Positions 5,704-13,143 of a stretch of DNA of 20,759 nucleotides are shown here, piece after piece. The position numbers were made by a program, and so were the translations under genes. The stretch's first letter is position 1; each line of letters begins with the position of its first letter. This DNA is from an uncultured Collinsella sp. (GTDB lineage Bacteria; Actinomycetota; Coriobacteriia; Coriobacteriales; Coriobacteriaceae): contig CABUTL010000006.1 of NCBI GenBank assembly GCA_902494375.1, forward strand, positions 1-20,759. The letters are read 5' to 3'. Under the pieces are notes generated by a model that saw nothing but the letters and a program-made list of their open reading frames with translations, was not told the origin of the DNA and ran no database searches.

Positions 5704-6942
5704 ATGACAAAAGACGATAGGCAAGCGTTCGAGGTGCCCGATCGGCTCTTTGAATACGTGAGGTCGGTCGTCGACAACCGCGCGCTTGCAACGGTGCTGC
5801 TCTTTTTGCTGAGCCTGCTGCTGATTGGCATCGACAACATCGTCGGAATCTTGGCGGTGCTGCTTGTCGGCTTTTTGCTGATCGATCGATTTGAGATCGT
5901 GTGCCGCTGCGTGGTGATTGGCGGCGCCGCGTGGGCCATGACGTTGGCGATTGGCGCCATGGCGCTCGGCGGCATCGAAGGGCCGGTGCTGTTCGATGCC
6001 GGCTTTGTATTCAACATGCTTGGCTTTGTGCTGGCGCTTGCCGTGTGCGTGCTGTTCTTGTGTGGTCGCGCCCTGTACTACCAGGGCTACGAACAGGGCG
6101 AGCAGCATGCCGATTGTGTGCTGGCCGCTCGTATTCAAGATCGCCTGATCGATCACCCCGACACCTGGGACAACATCGACGGCGACTTCTTGGAGGTCGA
6201 GGGCGCCCTTAACCGCGTGCGTGACCGTGAGCGCAAGGTGCAGCAAGCTCTGCGTGACGAGTCGCATCGCAAGGACGATCTGGTCACGTACTTGGCACAT
6301 GACCTACGCACCCCGCTTGCCAGTGTGGTGGGCTATCTTTCGCTGCTGCAAGAGGCTCCTGAGCTGCCGGTTGAGCAACGTGCGCACTTTACGGGCGTGG
6401 CTCTCGACAAGGCGCACCGGCTCGATGCGCTCATCGAAGAGTTCTTCGATATCACGCGCTTTGACTTCCACGATATCGTGCTCACGCGCGGCTATGTTGA
6501 TTTGGGGTTGCTGCTGGCTCAGGTGACTGACGAGTTCTATCCCATCCTCAACGAGCAGCATAAGGAAGCCCAAGTTGATATTCGCGAGGACCTGACGGTG
6601 CTCGTGGATGGCGACAAGATGGCCCGCGTGTTCAACAACATCATGAAAAACGCCGTCGCCTATAGCTATGAGGGCTCGACTATCACGATTGAGGCCGGGC
6701 GCCAAGACGATGGCGGCGTGCGCGTGCGCTTTATCAATCAGGGCGATCCCATCCCTGAGGCAAAGCTCAAGGTGATCTTTGAGAAGTTCTATCGCCTGGA
6801 TGCGGCGCGTGCGACCAATCGCGGCGGCGCTGGACTGGGGCTTGCCATCGCCAAGGAGATCGTATGCGCGCACGGCGGTACCGTTGCATGTGAATCGACG
6901 CCCGAACACACGATATTCACCATCGAGCTGCCCGCCGCATAG
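5704..6942 (+). CDS. VanS-like sensor histidine kinase
   Basis: This 412-residue kinase starts at ATG 5704 behind GAGGA (in TGAGGATCTTGAT); the frame runs further upstream but only over the regulator gene. Residues about 29-121 hold roughly four hydrophobic segments with short loops and no sizeable extracellular domain. A linker/coiled region leads to the HisKA domain, with H199 in TYLAHDLRTPLASVVGYLSL. The ATPase domain has the N box NNIMKNAVAYS and the G box GGAGLGLAIAKEI. The catalytic half follows VanS closely, for example LDKAHRLDALIEEFFDITRF, TDEFYPIL and IFEKFYRLD. VanS proteins usually have two membrane helices, so the four-helix sensor is atypical. It probably senses the membrane or a membrane partner (inference) and phosphorylates the preceding regulator. 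Confidence 0.92.
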   Translation: MTKDDRQAFEVPDRLFEYVRSVVDNRALATVLLFLLSLLLIGIDNIVGILAVLLVGFLLIDRFEIVCRCVVIGGAAWAMTLAIGAMALGGIEGPVLFDAGFVFNMLGFVLALAVCVLFLCGRALYYQGYEQGEQHADCVLAARIQDRLIDHPDTWDNIDGDFLEVEGALNRVRDRERKVQQALRDESHRKDDLVTYLAHDLRTPLASVVGYLSLLQEAPELPVEQRAHFTGVALDKAHRLDALIEEFFDITRFDFHDIVLTRGYVDLGLLLAQVTDEFYPILNEQHKEAQVDIREDLTVLVDGDKMARVFNNIMKNAVAYSYEGSTITIEAGRQDDGGVRVRFINQGDPIPEAKLKVIFEKFYRLDAARATNRGGAGLGLAIAKEIVCAHGGTVACESTPEHTIFTIELPAA

Positions 6943-6953
6943 CCAGTGTGCCC

Positions 6954-6969
6954 TTACAAACACTTGACA
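6954..6969 (+). promoter_or_regulatory. Candidate PhoP-type direct repeat upstream of pstB
   Basis: TTACAA (6954-6959) and TTGACA (6964-6969) are two similar hexamers separated by 4 bases. This matches the layout of Bacillus PhoP sites (TTAACA-like repeats with 4-6 base gaps). TTGACA could instead be a -35 box, but no -10 sits at the right distance. Possible -10 boxes are TACTAT (7001-7006) and GATACT (7008-7013). Confidence 0.4.
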
Positions 6970-7045
6970 ATGCGCTCACGTGCATATGAGCCGCGATTCC
7001 TACTATCGATACTGCTGAATTGATATCGATGTGGAGGTATGCGGT

Positions 7046-7921
7046 ATGACGGCTGCTGCGGCTGTGGAGCCCACGGAGCTTGAAGAACTCATGAAAGCGC
7101 AGGCCGAGGCCGCGCACGAGCGCGAGGTTGGGGATGCGACTCGCCCCACGGCAGAAGATCTTGCCGCCTCGCCGACGCGAATCGATGTTGAGGGCCTCGA
7201 CCTGTTCTATGGCGACCACCATGCGCTCAAGGACGTGAATATCAAGATCCGCGACAAGCAGATTACCTCGTTCATCGGGCCTTCGGGCTGCGGAAAGTCC
7301 ACGTTGCTGCGCTGCTTTAACCGCATGAACGACGGCATCAAGGACTGCCGAATCGAGGGCAAGATTGCGCTCGATGGTCAAGATATCCTGGGCGACTACG
7401 ACATCTGCCGCCTTCGCCAGCGCGTGGGCATGGTGTTCCAGCGCCCCAACCCGTTTCCCATGAGCATCTACGACAACGTCGCCTATGGGCCGCGCGGTAT
7501 GGGTGTGCGCGATCGCGTCGTGCTCGACGAGCTGGTCGAAGACTCCCTGCGACGCGCCGCCCTGTGGGACGAGGCCAAGGACAAGCTCAAAGAGTCGGGT
7601 CTGGGTCTTTCGGGCGGCCAGCAGCAGCGTCTGTGCATCGCCCGCGCACTTGCCGTGCAGCCCGACATTCTGCTGATGGACGAGCCGACCTCGGCACTCG
7701 ACCCTGTGTCGACGCTGGTGGTGGAGCAGCTGGCCTGCGAGCTCAAAGAGACCTGCACGCTCGTGGTCGTTACGCACAATATGCAGCAGGCGGCGCGTAT
7801 CTCCGATTCGGTCGCATTCTTTTTGCTGGGTGAGCTGGTGGAGCACGCGCCCACCGCGCAACTCTTCAAGAATCCGACCGATCCGCGCACGGCGGATTAT
7901 TTGACGGGGCGTTTTGGCTGA
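7046..7921 (+). CDS. pstB: Phosphate ABC transporter ATP-binding protein PstB
   Basis: PstB is the cytoplasmic ATPase of the high-affinity phosphate importer PstSCAB. The Walker A motif GPSGCGKST (78-86), the PstB-typical Q-loop region [20 protein letters not shown], the signature LSGGQQQR (188-195), Walker B with D212/E213 (LLMDEP) and the H-loop [11 protein letters not shown] are all present. The start at ATG 7046 is set by GGAGGT at 7033-7038, 7 bases upstream; an in-frame GTG at 7031 overlaps that site and is rejected. The protein has 291 residues and carries an acidic, alanine-rich N-terminal tail of about 45 residues before the usual PstB start. No pstS, pstC, pstA or phoU lies next to it; a PhoP/PhoR-like pair follows after about 64 bases, which ties it to phosphate control. 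Confidence 0.95.
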   Translation: MTAAAAVEPTELEELMKAQAEAAHEREVGDATRPTAEDLAASPTRIDVEGLDLFYGDHHALKDVNIKIRDKQITSFIGPSGCGKSTLLRCFNRMNDGIKDCRIEGKIALDGQDILGDYDICRLRQRVGMVFQRPNPFPMSIYDNVAYGPRGMGVRDRVVLDELVEDSLRRAALWDEAKDKLKESGLGLSGGQQQRLCIARALAVQPDILLMDEPTSALDPVSTLVVEQLACELKETCTLVVVTHNMQQAARISDSVAFFLLGELVEHAPTAQLFKNPTDPRTADYLTGRFG

Positions 7922-7985
7922 TACCATCTAGTAAAGGTACCTTTAGGGTTAAGATGCGGTCATGCCGGCCGCAAAGGGGTTCAAC

Positions 7986-8714
7986 ATGATCTATTACGTC
8001 GAGGACGATGACAACATCAGGGATTTGACGGTCTATGCGCTGCGCAAGCAGGGGATTGAGGCCGAAGGCTTTTCGTGCGACGGTGAGTTTAAGGCTGCCG
8101 TGGCGCGACGGGTACCCGATGCCGTCCTGCTCGACATCATGCTGCCCGATACCGATGGCTTGGCGATTATGCGTCGACTGCGTGCCGATCGCCTGACGGC
8201 GACGGTGCCCATCATGATGCTTACCGCCAAGGATACCGAGCTCGACAAGGTGATGGCGCTCGATGGCGGTGCCGACGATTACCTGACTAAGCCGTTTTCG
8301 CTCATGGAGCTTGCGAGCCGCTGCCGCGCACTGCTGCGTCGCGGCGGCATGGTCAAGCAGGCGAGCGATGTGCTCAGCGTGGGCGACATCGTGCTCTCGC
8401 CCAGCCATCGCGAGGTGACCGTTGCCGGCGAGCCGCTTAAGCTCACCCTGCGCGAGTTCGACCTGCTCGAGTACCTCATGCGCAAGCCCGGCGTGGTTTT
8501 TACCCGCGAGTCGTTGCTGCAGAGCGTGTGGGGCTGGGACTTCGACGGCGGTTCGCGCACCGTTGACGTGCACGTGCAGACGCTTCGCCAAAAACTGGGC
8601 GAGCATGCCAGCGCCATCGAGACCGTGCGCGGCGTGGGCTACCGCTTGGCCGAGCCTTCTGCCGGCGATGGTGCCAAAGGCGACGACACCGCGGCCACCG
8701 CATCGGAGGAGTAA
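7986..8714 (+). CDS. PhoP/PhoB-like response regulator (OmpR family)
   Basis: This 242-residue regulator has a receiver domain with the acidic pocket E6/D7/D8 (YYVEDDDN), phospho-acceptor D50 (VLLDIMLPDTDG), a conserved T in MMLTAKD and K in YLTKPFS. A winged-helix domain follows (about 130-225, with LTLREFDLLEYLM and RTVDVHVQTLRQKLG), ending in a short Ala/Asp-rich tail. I chose ATG 7986 over ATG 7962 because AAAGGGG (7973-7979) sits 6 bases before it and the receiver begins there at once. The kinase gene starts 3 bases after its stop. Position after pstB suggests the phosphate-starvation system PhoPR/PhoBR; sequence alone cannot exclude another OmpR-type role. Confidence 0.9.
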   Translation: MIYYVEDDDNIRDLTVYALRKQGIEAEGFSCDGEFKAAVARRVPDAVLLDIMLPDTDGLAIMRRLRADRLTATVPIMMLTAKDTELDKVMALDGGADDYLTKPFSLMELASRCRALLRRGGMVKQASDVLSVGDIVLSPSHREVTVAGEPLKLTLREFDLLEYLMRKPGVVFTRESLLQSVWGWDFDGGSRTVDVHVQTLRQKLGEHASAIETVRGVGYRLAEPSAGDGAKGDDTAATASEE

Positions 8715-8717
8715 CCC

Positions 8718-10142
8718 GTGGTCTTCGCCCCCCATGGAAAACATACGCTGTCGCACCGCGTTTTTGTGACGATCTTTGTCTGCGCCATGGCGGTTATCGT
8801 GGCGTTTACGGTGCTGGGTGCGTTCTTTGTGCAAAACACCTTGGCGGATGCCACGAGTGCCAATCTGGCGCAGGAAACCGAGCTCATTGCTGCCGCCCTC
8901 GACGAGCAGCAGGAGCCCATCCCGTTCTTGCGTAGCCTCGATCGCGAGGACTTGCGCATCACGCTGATTAACAAGGATGGATCGGTTGCCTACGACAACG
9001 AGGCGTCGCCTTCCACATTGCCCAACCACGGCGATCGCCCCGAGGTCATCGAGGCCTTTGAGAATGGTTCGGGTTCCGCGGAGCGCGCAAGCTCTACGCT
9101 CGACGAGATTATGCTGTATCGCGCCGTCGCCCTTGATAACGGCCAGGTTGTCCGCTTGGCACAGGCCCAGCCTGGCGTTGCGGCGATTTTGCTGTCGATG
9201 GTGGCGCCGATGCTGCTTATCGCGGCAGCGGGTGCGGTACTCTCGTTTTTTATGGCGCGCCGCGAGTCCCGTGCCATCATCGCGCCTTTGCAAGAGGTGG
9301 ATTTGGACCACCCACGCCGTAGCTATGAGCACGCCTATGCCGAGATGGTCCCCATGCTTGAGCGTATCGAGTCGCAGCGCCAGGAGCTCAAGCGCCAAAT
9401 GGCGGTGCTAGCGGACAACGACCGTATGCGCCGCGAGTTCACGGCGAATATCACTCATGAGCTCAAGACGCCGCTTACGGCGATTTCGGGCTATGCCGAG
9501 CTCATCGCAAACGGCATGGTCGAGGGCGAGGACGACCTGCGCAACTTTGGCGGTCGCATCTATCGTGAGGCGGGCCGCTTGGCAGCGCTCGTCAACGACA
9601 TCCTTACGCTGTCTAACTTGGACGAGGCCGAGCGTGCAACTGAGGGCGAGACGGTGCCCATTGGGTCCACGGAGCCTATTGAGCTCTCGCGCGCCGTCTA
9701 TGCGGTTGAGCAGCGTCTTGAACAGGTCGCCCGTCAGGCGAATGTGACGATAAGTCATGAGACCAAGCCTGTGGTCATCGAGGGCGTGTCGCGCTTGATT
9801 GACGAGCTCATCTATAATCTGGCAAGCAACGCCATCCGCTACAATCGACCCGGCGGTACGGTTACGCTGCAGTGCGGCACCAACGACGAAGGCCATCCGT
9901 TCCTTGCGGTCGCCGACACGGGAATCGGTATCGCGCCTGAAGAACAGGGCAAGGTATTTGAGCGGTTCTATCGCGTGGACAAGAGTAGGTCCAAGGCGCG
10001 CGGCGGAACCGGTCTGGGGCTTGCCATTGTCAAGCATGCGGCCCTGTATCATCACGCCACGCTCGATCTGTCGAGCGAGTTGGGCGTGGGAACCACCATT
10101 ACGGTGACGTTTCCCATACAGCAGGACGAGCCATTCGCATAG
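8718..10142 (+). CDS. PhoR-like sensor histidine kinase
   Basis: This 474-residue kinase begins at GTG 8718 with a strong GGAGGAG (8705-8711) overlapping the end of the regulator gene, which implies translational coupling. It has a transmembrane helix at about 14-38, an extracellular region of roughly 115 residues, a second helix at about 156-179, a short linker, and HisKA with H247 in FTANITHELKTPLTAISGYA. The ATPase domain contains the N box LIYNLASNAIRYN, DTGIGI and GGTGLGLAIVKHA. The layout (extracellular sensor between two helices, then kinase) fits the PhoR/WalK group. A clear PAS domain is not visible, unlike many PhoR proteins. The partner is the preceding regulator. The phosphate role is inferred from pstB beside it. 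Confidence 0.9.
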   Translation: MVFAPHGKHTLSHRVFVTIFVCAMAVIVAFTVLGAFFVQNTLADATSANLAQETELIAAALDEQQEPIPFLRSLDREDLRITLINKDGSVAYDNEASPSTLPNHGDRPEVIEAFENGSGSAERASSTLDEIMLYRAVALDNGQVVRLAQAQPGVAAILLSMVAPMLLIAAAGAVLSFFMARRESRAIIAPLQEVDLDHPRRSYEHAYAEMVPMLERIESQRQELKRQMAVLADNDRMRREFTANITHELKTPLTAISGYAELIANGMVEGEDDLRNFGGRIYREAGRLAALVNDILTLSNLDEAERATEGETVPIGSTEPIELSRAVYAVEQRLEQVARQANVTISHETKPVVIEGVSRLIDELIYNLASNAIRYNRPGGTVTLQCGTNDEGHPFLAVADTGIGIAPEEQGKVFERFYRVDKSRSKARGGTGLGLAIVKHAALYHHATLDLSSELGVGTTITVTFPIQQDEPFA

Positions 10143-10167
10143 CGATACAACATAGATATTGATGTAG

Positions 10168-10196
10168 ACGCCGCATTTGACTTTCGGGTGCGGCGT
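10168..10196 (+). terminator. Terminator-like hairpin after the PhoR-like kinase
   Basis: ACGCCGCA pairs perfectly with TGCGGCGT. The following tract is TGTTGTGCATTTTT, an interrupted T run, so termination may be partial. The gap 10143-10337 also holds the hairpin at 10232-10250 and the promoter at 10262-10290. Confidence 0.55.
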
Positions 10197-10231
10197 TGTT
10201 GTGCATTTTTACGATTGCTTCCGACATTTTT

Positions 10232-10250
10232 ACAGGAGAGCCTGTTTCTT
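10232..10250 (+). terminator. Weak second terminator-like hairpin
   Basis: ACAGG-AGAG-CCTGT forms a 5-bp stem followed by TTCTT. It lies before the predicted promoter of the next operon, so it would end read-through from the kinase gene. Confidence 0.35.
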
Positions 10251-10261
10251 ATGTATAGAGT

Positions 10262-10290
10262 TTGGTCTCGGTAAAAAGATGCGATAACAT
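10262..10290 (+). promoter_or_regulatory. Candidate promoter of the tyrosine-kinase operon
   Basis: TTGGTC (10262-10267) and TAACAT (10285-10290) are spaced by 17 bases. The predicted start near 10297 leaves a leader of about 40 bases to the ATG at 10338. Confidence 0.45.
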
Positions 10291-10337
10291 ACGGACAGTT
10301 TTGTCAATCCGAACTGGGGAAATGAAAGGCAAGCTGC

Positions 10338-10994
10338 ATGACCCTTCTCGAACTGTTCCAGCTGCTCAAAAAGCACCTCAAGCTGGTCATCACCCTTCCG
10401 GTGGTCTGCGCGATCGCCATGGGCATCGTGTCCTTCGTTGCGATGGACAACACCTACACCGCGACGACGAGCATGTACATTCTCGCCAAGACCGACGATA
10501 GCGGCCAGATGAGCTACAACGATCTCTCGGCGAGTCAGATGCTTTCCAACGATATCGCCACGCTGCTGGATAGCGATAGCGTTAAGAGCGGCGCCGCCAA
10601 GGAACTGGGCCTCACCGATCTGGATGACTACAAGGTGTCTGTTTCCTCCGAGACCACCACGCGTGTCATTACGCTTTCGGTTACCGGCACCGATGCCAAG
10701 GAGACGGCTAAGGTCGCAAAGGCCATAGCTAGCTCGGTGAGTACGGTCGCTCAGAACGTCGGCGCTGCCCAGAGCATCAACGTTATCGACGAGGCTAAGA
10801 CCCCCGAAGCCCCCAGCGGCCCCAAGCGTATGCTGTACGTTGCTGTCGCGTTCCTCGCGGGCATCTTTATCGCAGTTGCCTATGTCGTTTTGGCAGACAT
10901 GCTCAACACCCGCATCCGCGGTGCCGAAGAGGCGGAAGAGCTCCTGGGCATTCCCGTTGTTGGCCGAATTCCGGCTATGAAAGGTGGTAAATAG
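10338..10994 (+). CDS. Polysaccharide co-polymerase / kinase activator (Wzz, CpsC/YveK type)
   Basis: This is a 218-residue membrane protein with helices at about 15-35 and 164-187. The extracytoplasmic part between them (about 37-160) begins with YTATTSMYIL, typical of the Wzz family, and ends in the proline-rich stretch PEAPSGPKR before helix 2. The short cytoplasmic tail (LGIPVVGRIP) is the segment that in Gram-positive CpsC/CapA proteins contacts and activates the tyrosine kinase. GAAAGG (10324-10329) supports the ATG. The kinase gene starts 2 bases after its stop, so the two are co-translated. In the family it controls chain length and export of capsule or exopolysaccharide. No glycosyltransferase or flippase gene is nearby. 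Confidence 0.9.
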   Translation: MTLLELFQLLKKHLKLVITLPVVCAIAMGIVSFVAMDNTYTATTSMYILAKTDDSGQMSYNDLSASQMLSNDIATLLDSDSVKSGAAKELGLTDLDDYKVSVSSETTTRVITLSVTGTDAKETAKVAKAIASSVSTVAQNVGAAQSINVIDEAKTPEAPSGPKRMLYVAVAFLAGIFIAVAYVVLADMLNTRIRGAEEAEELLGIPVVGRIPAMKGGK

Positions 10995-10996
10995 GC

Positions 10997-11734
10997 ATGG
11001 CTAAGGCAAAGAACACCGATAAGCTCGTTGTACAGAATGCCGCCAAGACCCTTCTGGCCAACATCCGCTTTGCGAGCGTGGACGACCCCATTCGCACCAT
11101 CACCGTTACGTCCTCGATTCCCAACGAGGGCAAGTCTACGGTTTCCATCAACCTTGCCCAGGCTATCGCCACCAGCGGCAAGAGCGTCCTGCTGGTCGAG
11201 GCTGATATGCATCGCAGGTCCCTTGCCGATATGCTCGGCGTCCGCTCCCGCGGCGGACTCTATGCAGTCCTTTCCGAGCAGGTTTCTATTGACCAGGCGA
11301 TTGTCGAGACGGGTCAGAAGAACTTCTACTTCCTCGATGCCGAGCCGCATATTCCCAATCCTGCCGACATCATCGTCTCTCACCGCTTTGCCAAGCTGGT
11401 AAAGGCACTGTCCGCCAAGTTCCAGTACGTCATCTTTGATGCTCCCCCGGTCGGCACCTTCATCGATGCTGCCGAGATCGCAAGTCTGACCGACGGTGCG
11501 CTTTTTGTCGTGCGTGAGGATTTCACCAAGCGCGAGGAGGCGCTCAACGCCATCGGTCAGCTTAAGAAGTCCGAGAAGGTCAAACTCATCGGTACCGTTA
11601 TGAACTACTGCGAGACCGAGACCAGCGAGTACTACTACTCCTACTACACCAAGGACGGTAAGAAGGTGAAGAAGGGCTCCGACGATCAGGGGACTTCCAA
11701 AAAGGGCATCTTCACCAACCGAGCAAACGTTTAG
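10997..11734 (+). CDS. BY-type tyrosine-protein kinase (CpsD/YwqD type)
   Basis: This is a 245-residue cytoplasmic kinase of the P-loop family that autophosphorylates on a C-terminal tyrosine cluster. Walker A is SSIPNEGKST (39-48), Walker A' is LLVEADMH (65-72), and Walker B is YVIFDAPP (144-151). The tyrosine cluster lies at residues 212-217 (EYYYSYY), followed by a lysine-rich tail. Walker A' is atypical: the family usually has D-x-D-x-R, but here the first aspartate is glutamate (E68) and the arginine position is H72. That may affect activity. AAAGGTGG within the end of the preceding gene supplies the ribosome-binding site. It should work with the membrane activator before it and the phosphatase after it to control polysaccharide assembly. 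Confidence 0.9.
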   Translation: MAKAKNTDKLVVQNAAKTLLANIRFASVDDPIRTITVTSSIPNEGKSTVSINLAQAIATSGKSVLLVEADMHRRSLADMLGVRSRGGLYAVLSEQVSIDQAIVETGQKNFYFLDAEPHIPNPADIIVSHRFAKLVKALSAKFQYVIFDAPPVGTFIDAAEIASLTDGALFVVREDFTKREEALNAIGQLKKSEKVKLIGTVMNYCETETSEYYYSYYTKDGKKVKKGSDDQGTSKKGIFTNRANV

Positions 11735-11751
11735 TTGATTAAGGCTGACCT

Positions 11752-12402
11752 ATGCGTGACATTCATTGCCATATCTTGCCGGGTGTAGACGACGGCGCCG
11801 CCGATCTCGATGAGAGCTTGGCGATGCTCGAGGCTGCCAAGCGGGCTGGTGTAACCAGAATTGTTTGCACTCCTCACTGCCGTGATCCCTATTTTGATTA
11901 CGACAAGATGTGGGATGCCTTTGAGCTGCTGCGCGATAACGCTGACGGTTTTCCGCTCCAGATGGGCTTCGAGGTCAACCATCGAAAGCTCGTTGAGCTT
12001 GGTATCGATGCCGCGGAGCACTTGCATTTTGATGGAACCAACGAGTTTCTGCTCGAGCTTTCGACGCATGCCGATGCGTATGCGTTTAGAGAGTACGAGA
12101 ACACGATTTACGATTTGCAGTGCCGTGGCTACCAGGTGATCATCGCTCATCCTGAGCGCTATCGTGCGGTTCAAAAGGATGTAAGCGTGGCGGAGCGCCT
12201 GGTCGATATGGGCTGCAAGCTGCAGGCTTCGGCGGACTTTATTGCCGGCGGTCGCTTTGGTCGCGAGAAAAAGCCGGCACAGCGCCTGTTCGATCAGAAC
12301 CTGTACAGCTTCATCGCGAGCGATGCCCATAACGTGGGTCATTACGACTGCCTGGCGAAGGCTTGCGCGAAGTTTAGCGTGCGCGGAGCTCATTTTCGCT
12401 AA
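11752..12402 (+). CDS. PHP-type protein-tyrosine phosphatase (CpsB/YwqE type)
   Basis: This is a 216-residue metal-dependent phosphatase that dephosphorylates BY kinases in Gram-positive capsule systems. Metal-binding motifs of the PHP domain are visible in order: DIHCHILPGVDDG near the N-terminus, CTPHC around residue 40, GFEVN around residue 75, VIIAHPERY around 130 and IASDAHN around 190. The start ATG 11752 lies 17 bases after the kinase stop, with a modest AAGG upstream. The three-gene order activator-kinase-phosphatase is the usual regulatory module of capsule operons. Here the module stops at this gene and is followed by an unrelated acetyltransferase. Confidence 0.91.
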   Translation: MRDIHCHILPGVDDGAADLDESLAMLEAAKRAGVTRIVCTPHCRDPYFDYDKMWDAFELLRDNADGFPLQMGFEVNHRKLVELGIDAAEHLHFDGTNEFLLELSTHADAYAFREYENTIYDLQCRGYQVIIAHPERYRAVQKDVSVAERLVDMGCKLQASADFIAGGRFGREKKPAQRLFDQNLYSFIASDAHNVGHYDCLAKACAKFSVRGAHFR

Positions 12403-12440
12403 AATCTGTCCCTAACGTTCGCATTGAATGAAAGGGCAGC

Positions 12441-12941
12441 ATGGATATCCAACTTAAGACGGGATGCTTTGATGACGCGGCGTTGGTGCGCCGCGTCGTT
12501 TTTATGGACGAGCAGGGCTACGAGAATGAGTTCGACGCTATCGACGAGGATCCGAACTGCATTCATGTGACGCTCTATGTAGACGGCGAGCTTGCCGGTT
12601 GCTCGCGCGTGTTTCCCGAAGAGCTTGAGCGCGTGGCTGACGCAGAGGCTCCGGTGTCGCCGGCGTGCGACTTGGACGAAGGCGTCGCGGCGGGGGAGAC
12701 CTACATTATGGGGCGCGTCGCCGTGCTGCCGGCTATGCGTCGTCGCGGACTGGCGAGTGCGATCGTCGAGACCAGTGCTTCGTGTGCACGCGATGCCGGC
12801 GCTAAGCTTATTAAGCTGCATGCGCAGGAATACGTGCTGCCGCTCTATGCAAAGGCGGGCTACACGCAAATTGCCCCGGTAGATTACGAAGACGAGGGCC
12901 AACCCCATGTCTGGATGGCCAAGCGCGTAGATGGCAGATAG
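12441..12941 (+). CDS. GNAT family N-acetyltransferase (ElaA-like)
   Basis: This 166-residue protein has the GNAT core: VTLYVDGELAGCSRVF (beta strands), then IMGRVAVLPAMRRRGLASAIV (about 89-109) with the acetyl-CoA pyrophosphate loop R-R-x-G-x-A, then KLHAQEYVLPLYAKAGY (about 125-141), which matches the ElaA pattern of LHAQ...FY...GF. The substrate is unknown for the family in general. AAAGGG just upstream supports ATG 12441. The stop codon TAG (12939-12941) overlaps the first bases of an intergenic repeat. It follows the phosphatase by 38 bases and could be co-transcribed, but a shared role is not implied. Confidence 0.85.
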   Translation: MDIQLKTGCFDDAALVRRVVFMDEQGYENEFDAIDEDPNCIHVTLYVDGELAGCSRVFPEELERVADAEAPVSPACDLDEGVAAGETYIMGRVAVLPAMRRRGLASAIVETSASCARDAGAKLIKLHAQEYVLPLYAKAGYTQIAPVDYEDEGQPHVWMAKRVDGR

Positions 12942-12979
12942 GGACGTTCCTTTTCTGCCGGCAGTTGGGGACACTCCTT
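12939..12979 (+). repeat. Degenerate GGGGACGTT-type intergenic repeat
   Basis: Two direct copies, TAGGGACGTTCCTTTT and TTGGGGACACTCCTTG, flank a perfect 10-bp palindrome CTGCCGGCAG (12956-12965). The same core GGGGACGTT forms the arms of the palindrome at 15404-15457. Repeats with GGGGAC-type cores are often mobilised by RAYT/IS200-type transposases in other bacteria; no such gene is in the window. Confidence 0.55.
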
Positions 12980-12984
12980 GGCAA

Positions 12985-13057
12985 TTGACGCATTGGAGCG
13001 CTCGGACATACAGTTTTTCGATTCCGTATGTATATATGCGCGTTAATGGGTTATAAA
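12985..13057 (+). promoter_or_regulatory. htpG promoter region with inverted repeat
   Basis: TTGACG (12985-12990) and CATACA (13007-13012) are spaced by 16 bases. A second -10 candidate, TATAAA, lies at 13052-13057. ACATAC (13006-13011) and GTATGT (13026-13031) form an inverted repeat over the first -10 and could be an operator. The classical CIRCE and HAIR heat-shock operators are not present. Confidence 0.4.
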
Positions 13058-13089
13058 ATCTAAGTCTGAACATAGCAGGTCTGCGATGC

Positions 13090-13112
13090 GGCTCGGGCGA
13101 CCGGGCCGTTTT
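13090..13112 (+). terminator. Terminator-like hairpin in the htpG leader
   Basis: GGCTCGG-GCGA-CCGGGCC (one G-U pair) is followed by GTTTTT. It lies between the likely promoter and the htpG start at 13144, so it is either a leader attenuator or the terminator of the acetyltransferase transcript with an htpG promoter overlapping it. Confidence 0.45.
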
Positions 13113-13143
13113 TGCGGACAGGGGTAGCGCGAAAGGACTGCAC

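Noticed and set aside
3444..6942. Functional vancomycin-resistance operon
   Set aside because: Only VanRS-like genes and a PBP5-type carboxypeptidase are present; the ligase, dehydrogenase and dipeptidase genes needed for resistance are absent from the window.
7031..7045. GTG at 7031 as the start of pstB
   Set aside because: It overlaps the ribosome-binding site GGAGGT (7033-7038) that serves ATG 7046.
7866..9398. 510-codon open frame on the - strand
   Set aside because: It is antisense to the PhoP/PhoR-like genes, is rich in His, Arg and Gln as expected from the complement of GC-biased codons, and shows no domain.
12985..13143. CIRCE (HrcA) or HAIR (HspR) operator upstream of htpG
   Set aside because: Neither TTAGCACTC-N9-GAGTGCTAA nor CTTGAGT-N7-ACTCAAG is found; only the unrelated ACATAC/GTATGT repeat is visible.
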